Shown: positions 61,263 to 64,000 of the stretch, piece after piece
Layout: each line of letters opens with the position of its first letter
Numbering within the stretch: position 1 is the stretch's first letter
DNA from: Botrytis cinerea B05.10
Taxonomy: Eukaryota; Ascomycota; Leotiomycetes; Helotiales; Sclerotiniaceae
Reading direction: 5' to 3'
Assembly (NCBI RefSeq): GCF_000143535.2
Contig: NC_037313.1
Location: forward strand, 1,061,501 to 1,125,500
Length of the DNA stretch: 64,000 nt
The notes under the pieces: model-generated
What the model was told of the DNA's origin: nothing
The model's database searches: none
The model's input: the letters and a program-made list of their open reading frames with translations, nothing else
Program-made: the position numbers and the translations under genes

Positions 61263-62082
61263 TGAGATGTACCTTGATTTTATGCTGAGGAGTCGATCCA
61301 ATCCAATCCGATTCAGTATCATCCATTCTTTGGTACCGGGAAAACAACGAGATTGCCTCATCACATCGGCTTTTCCTTTCCCTTCCCACGCGTCTGCAGA
61401 TCCGAATAGAAATCACACTGGATCCGTCGGCAAATCAATCGAAACGTACAAATTGATACTTGTGGCACATGCCACTTCGTACATAGGGCAGGTCAAATCG
61501 ATTCTAGAGCGTGGCTCAGTATCGATGCATGCTATGGACTCCGGAGCATCTTTTTATCCAGCTAGCGAGCTATGTCCCTAGCTTCATTGTGCATTATTGT
61601 GCATTGTTGTGCGTTGTGGTCGGGAATAGTGGGGGGTTGGATGGGAAAGGGTTTATTTATCTGCCTGGGCAGGATGTATGGTGGGTGTATGTATGGTGTA
61701 TGTGTAGATGCGATAAATATTTGAGAAAACTTAAAAGAAGGGGATGCGAGTTTTAATAAGCATTCACTGGTAATACCCATCTCAGGGGAGCATAATAAGT
61801 AATAATATAATAAAAGTGTCTGTTAGATAAAGAAAGTCGTAGTTTATTTGAGTACATGTTGAATGTATGTTATATTGATTACTACCATTTTATATGTATC
61901 GGTATTAATGAAGATATGTTTATGATAAAGTATAAAGAAGAGATATAATCTATAGAAAACTTTCAAATTTTGATCCTACCTCCCCTCCTCCATCCTCCAC
62001 ATGCAAAGAAAGCATATGTAGATTTAAGGCAGCGATCATCGAGAGCTCATTTCCTCTTCTGTTCTTTTGCTTGGTGATTGTG

Positions 62083-62165
62083 GGTTGTGGTTGTGGTTGT
62101 GGTTGTTGATGTTGATGTTGATGTTCATGTTCATGTTCATGTTCATGTTGATATTGATGTTGATC
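62083..62165. repeat. Hexanucleotide repeat (GGTTGT)n-(GTTGAT)n-(GTTCAT)n
   Basis: Three successive related hexamer blocks, about 80 bases in total. Confidence 0.85.
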
Positions 62166-63332
62166 GATACACTTTGATATGATAAGAAGGAGGCGGGTGA
62201 ATGAACAACTGAATAACTGACTGAATGAATGGATTGATGGAGGATTGAATCAATATCAATAACACCTACCTACAGACATACCTATTTTTGCTGTGATCAC
62301 TCCACTTCATCTAAGACGGTTTGGTCCAACACGAACCACCAACTGAAATGGGGAATACCCATTGGGATGGCGAACAAAAGCACTATTATTCATCCAGCGA
62401 AAAGGAAACATTCCCTATTCCTATTCCCTTGACACAGCCGGTAGCTTCCAATCCCACAAGGGAAAATCAAAAGCAATTCTTCCCCAATAACGGGTGGTCA
62501 ACTTCTCTCACATCATCATCGGCGTCAATCAAGCAGCCTATCACATAGCACATATTCAATGCTGGAGTGCGCACTCGAGAGTGAAGGGTCAAAGAGGAGG
62601 AGGAGGAGGTATGATTTGATGGATTCTTACGTCTTTCTTCGCCTTGGCTGCTCTGATTATACCCGTCAAAATGCGTTAATCTACCTAGGTATTAACTTTG
62701 CCAATTCATGAATTGGGCACTCGGCACTTTGATATATAGATATATATAGATATATGTAAATACACATAAATACACACAAATACACATCCATATAAATACA
62801 CTCAGCACAGTACAGTACCGCACATCGACCTACTTCCCACTTCCCATCGCAATAAAGCGGAAAGAAGTCCGAGCTTCATTTTTTATGCCAGTTACCTACC
62901 AAGACCAGAAAGGAATCTCCACTTGCAGCACCAAAGTAACCCATACCTACCCAAATCTATCTTTCCCACCGACAGTCAGACAGCACAGCACAGCACAGCA
63001 AAAAGAATTAAGGATCTTGCATCTTTGACGAATTGTTTTCTTCTAAATCACACCCAACATACCAACAACCCACTTACCTTGCCTCCCTCATTTACTTCAA
63101 CAGATCTAGTCTATGGTCTACAGTCTACAGTCTAACGTCCAAAGTCTAAGTTCTACCGTCTATCGTCTCCCGTCTCCAGTCTGCATCCTATTGTCTTTCA
63201 GTCTATACGCTCGATAGTCCATAGTCCATAGTCCATAGTCTTGTCTCCTTCCCAATTCATACTTTGTTCTCGATATAACCTCGATACGTCACAAACGAAG
63301 GTCACAAAGAAGCCAAAGCTCCGTCTTCAAAG

Positions 63333-64000
63333 ATGTCTTCGAAACAAATGGTTTTGTACAAATTGGTGGTGCTTGGTGATGGAGGTGTGGGTAAAACTGC
63401 TTTGACAATTCAATTAACATTACAACATTTCGTCGAGACGGTAAGTGATCCCACCTGCCTTTTCTACTGATTGTTATCACATGCTTACTTTGCCATAGTA
63501 CGATCCTACAATCGAAGATTCATACCGAAAACAAGTCGCAATAGACGGTCAATCATGCATGTTGGAAGTTCTCGATACTGCCGGCCAAGAAGAATATACT
63601 GCGTTAAGAGATCAATGGATTCGTGATGGCGAAGGTTTTGTTTTGGTTTACAGCATATCATCGAGATCATCCTTTACGCGCATCCAAAGATTTCACAATC
63701 AAATTCAACGAGTGAAGGAATCATCGTCCTCCTCCCCCATATATCCCGGTTCTCCCATATCACCTATCTCGCCTTCGGAGCCCGTACCAATCATGCTTGT
63801 GGGAAACAAATGCGACAGAGTCACGGAACGAGAGGTGTCAACACAAGAAGGTCATGCATTGGCGCGGGAGTTGGGCTGCGAATTTGTTGAAGCATCCGCG
63901 AAGAATTGCGTTAATGTTGAAAAGGCATTCTATGATGTAGTACGACAACTTCGCAGACAACGTCAGCAGAGATCTTCAGCTTCGGGTAGTGGAAAGAGCC
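63333..64000 (+). CDS. RAS2: Ras-family GTPase, RAS2 type (3' end off window)
   Basis: Exons 63333–63440 and 63499 to the window end (58-base intron) give the first ~203 residues. Small GTPase of the Ras family acting in morphogenesis and MAPK/cAMP signalling. Motifs: [14 protein letters not shown] (P-loop, near residue 14), [11 protein letters not shown] (effector loop, starting exactly at the intron boundary), [12 protein letters not shown] and EASAKN. Between the DTAGQEEY region and NKCD there is a Ser/Pro/Ile-rich insert of about 20 residues, characteristic of filamentous-fungal Ras2/RasB rather than Ras1. The C-terminal CAAX motif lies beyond the window. The last visible residues are an Arg/Gln/Ser-rich hypervariable region. 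Confidence 0.94.

Larger units (their letters stand above)
59179..63332. other. Long microsatellite-rich spacer between OPY2 and RAS2
   Basis: About 4.1 kb, no supported gene. Densely packed simple repeats: (AGGGAG)n near 59929–59956, (GGGGA)n at 60688–60720, (GA)n/(GAAA)n at 60795–60865, (GTGTG) units near 60895–60925, plus those listed separately. The last ~600 bases are the RAS2 promoter and leader, which carries GTCTA-type near-repeats (63105–63243). Confidence 0.55.

Overview
The window is nuclear DNA from a filamentous ascomycete. Nearly every conserved gene is split by short GT–AG introns (about 45–90 bases), intergenic DNA is AT-rich, and the gene content is typical of filamentous fungi (HET-domain gene, fungal chitin synthase, Opy2-type anchor, Ras with a Ser/Pro insert). 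The feel of the proteins suggests Leotiomycetes, perhaps a Botrytis/Sclerotinia relative, but I cannot fix the genus from sequence alone.

Layout. 1–5 kb: a secreted repeat protein running off the left edge, lipoyltransferase (AIM22), and divergent chorismate synthase (ARO2). 5–10 kb: a tRNA-Ala(AGC) beside a purine-rich tract, then a HET-domain gene with a high-identity tandem repeat domain. 10.8–17 kb: a very large low-complexity protein and a DEDDy exonuclease. 18.7–28.4 kb: a vacuolar-type amino-acid transporter, a Nop15-like ribosome-biogenesis RRM protein, eIF3i (TIF34), and trifunctional C1-THF synthase transcribed divergently from TIF34. 28.4–35.4 kb: a gene-poor stretch with broken coding relics, including a MYND-finger gene interrupted by stops. 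35.4–42.7 kb: a seven-helix receptor, tryptophan synthase (TRP5), the SDH assembly factor SDH8, and an SRR1-like gene with unresolved frames. 44.7–54.1 kb: SRY1-like PLP dehydratase, KARI (ILV5), UBC12, a 36-bp coding-like minisatellite, and a chitin synthase. 54–64 kb: long microsatellite-rich spacers around OPY2 and the 5' part of a RAS2-type GTPase.

How the genes relate. Amino-acid and one-carbon metabolism is over-represented (ARO2, TRP5, ILV5, SRY1-like, C1-THF synthase), and several of these promoters carry TGACTC-type elements that fit cross-pathway control by a Gcn4/CPC1 factor. OPY2, RAS2, the receptor and chitin synthase belong to signalling and cell-wall functions. There is no operon logic; neighbours are mostly independent, with divergent promoters at AIM22/ARO2, TIF34/C1-THF synthase and TRP5/SDH8.

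I found no convincing undescribed multi-gene system. The most interesting signals are the fast-evolving repeat array in the HET gene, the triplicated Cys repeat of the secreted protein, the 12-residue minisatellite, and the decayed MYND gene whose lesions fit C-to-T mutation. Exon coordinates were derived by hand from splice consensus and reading frame.
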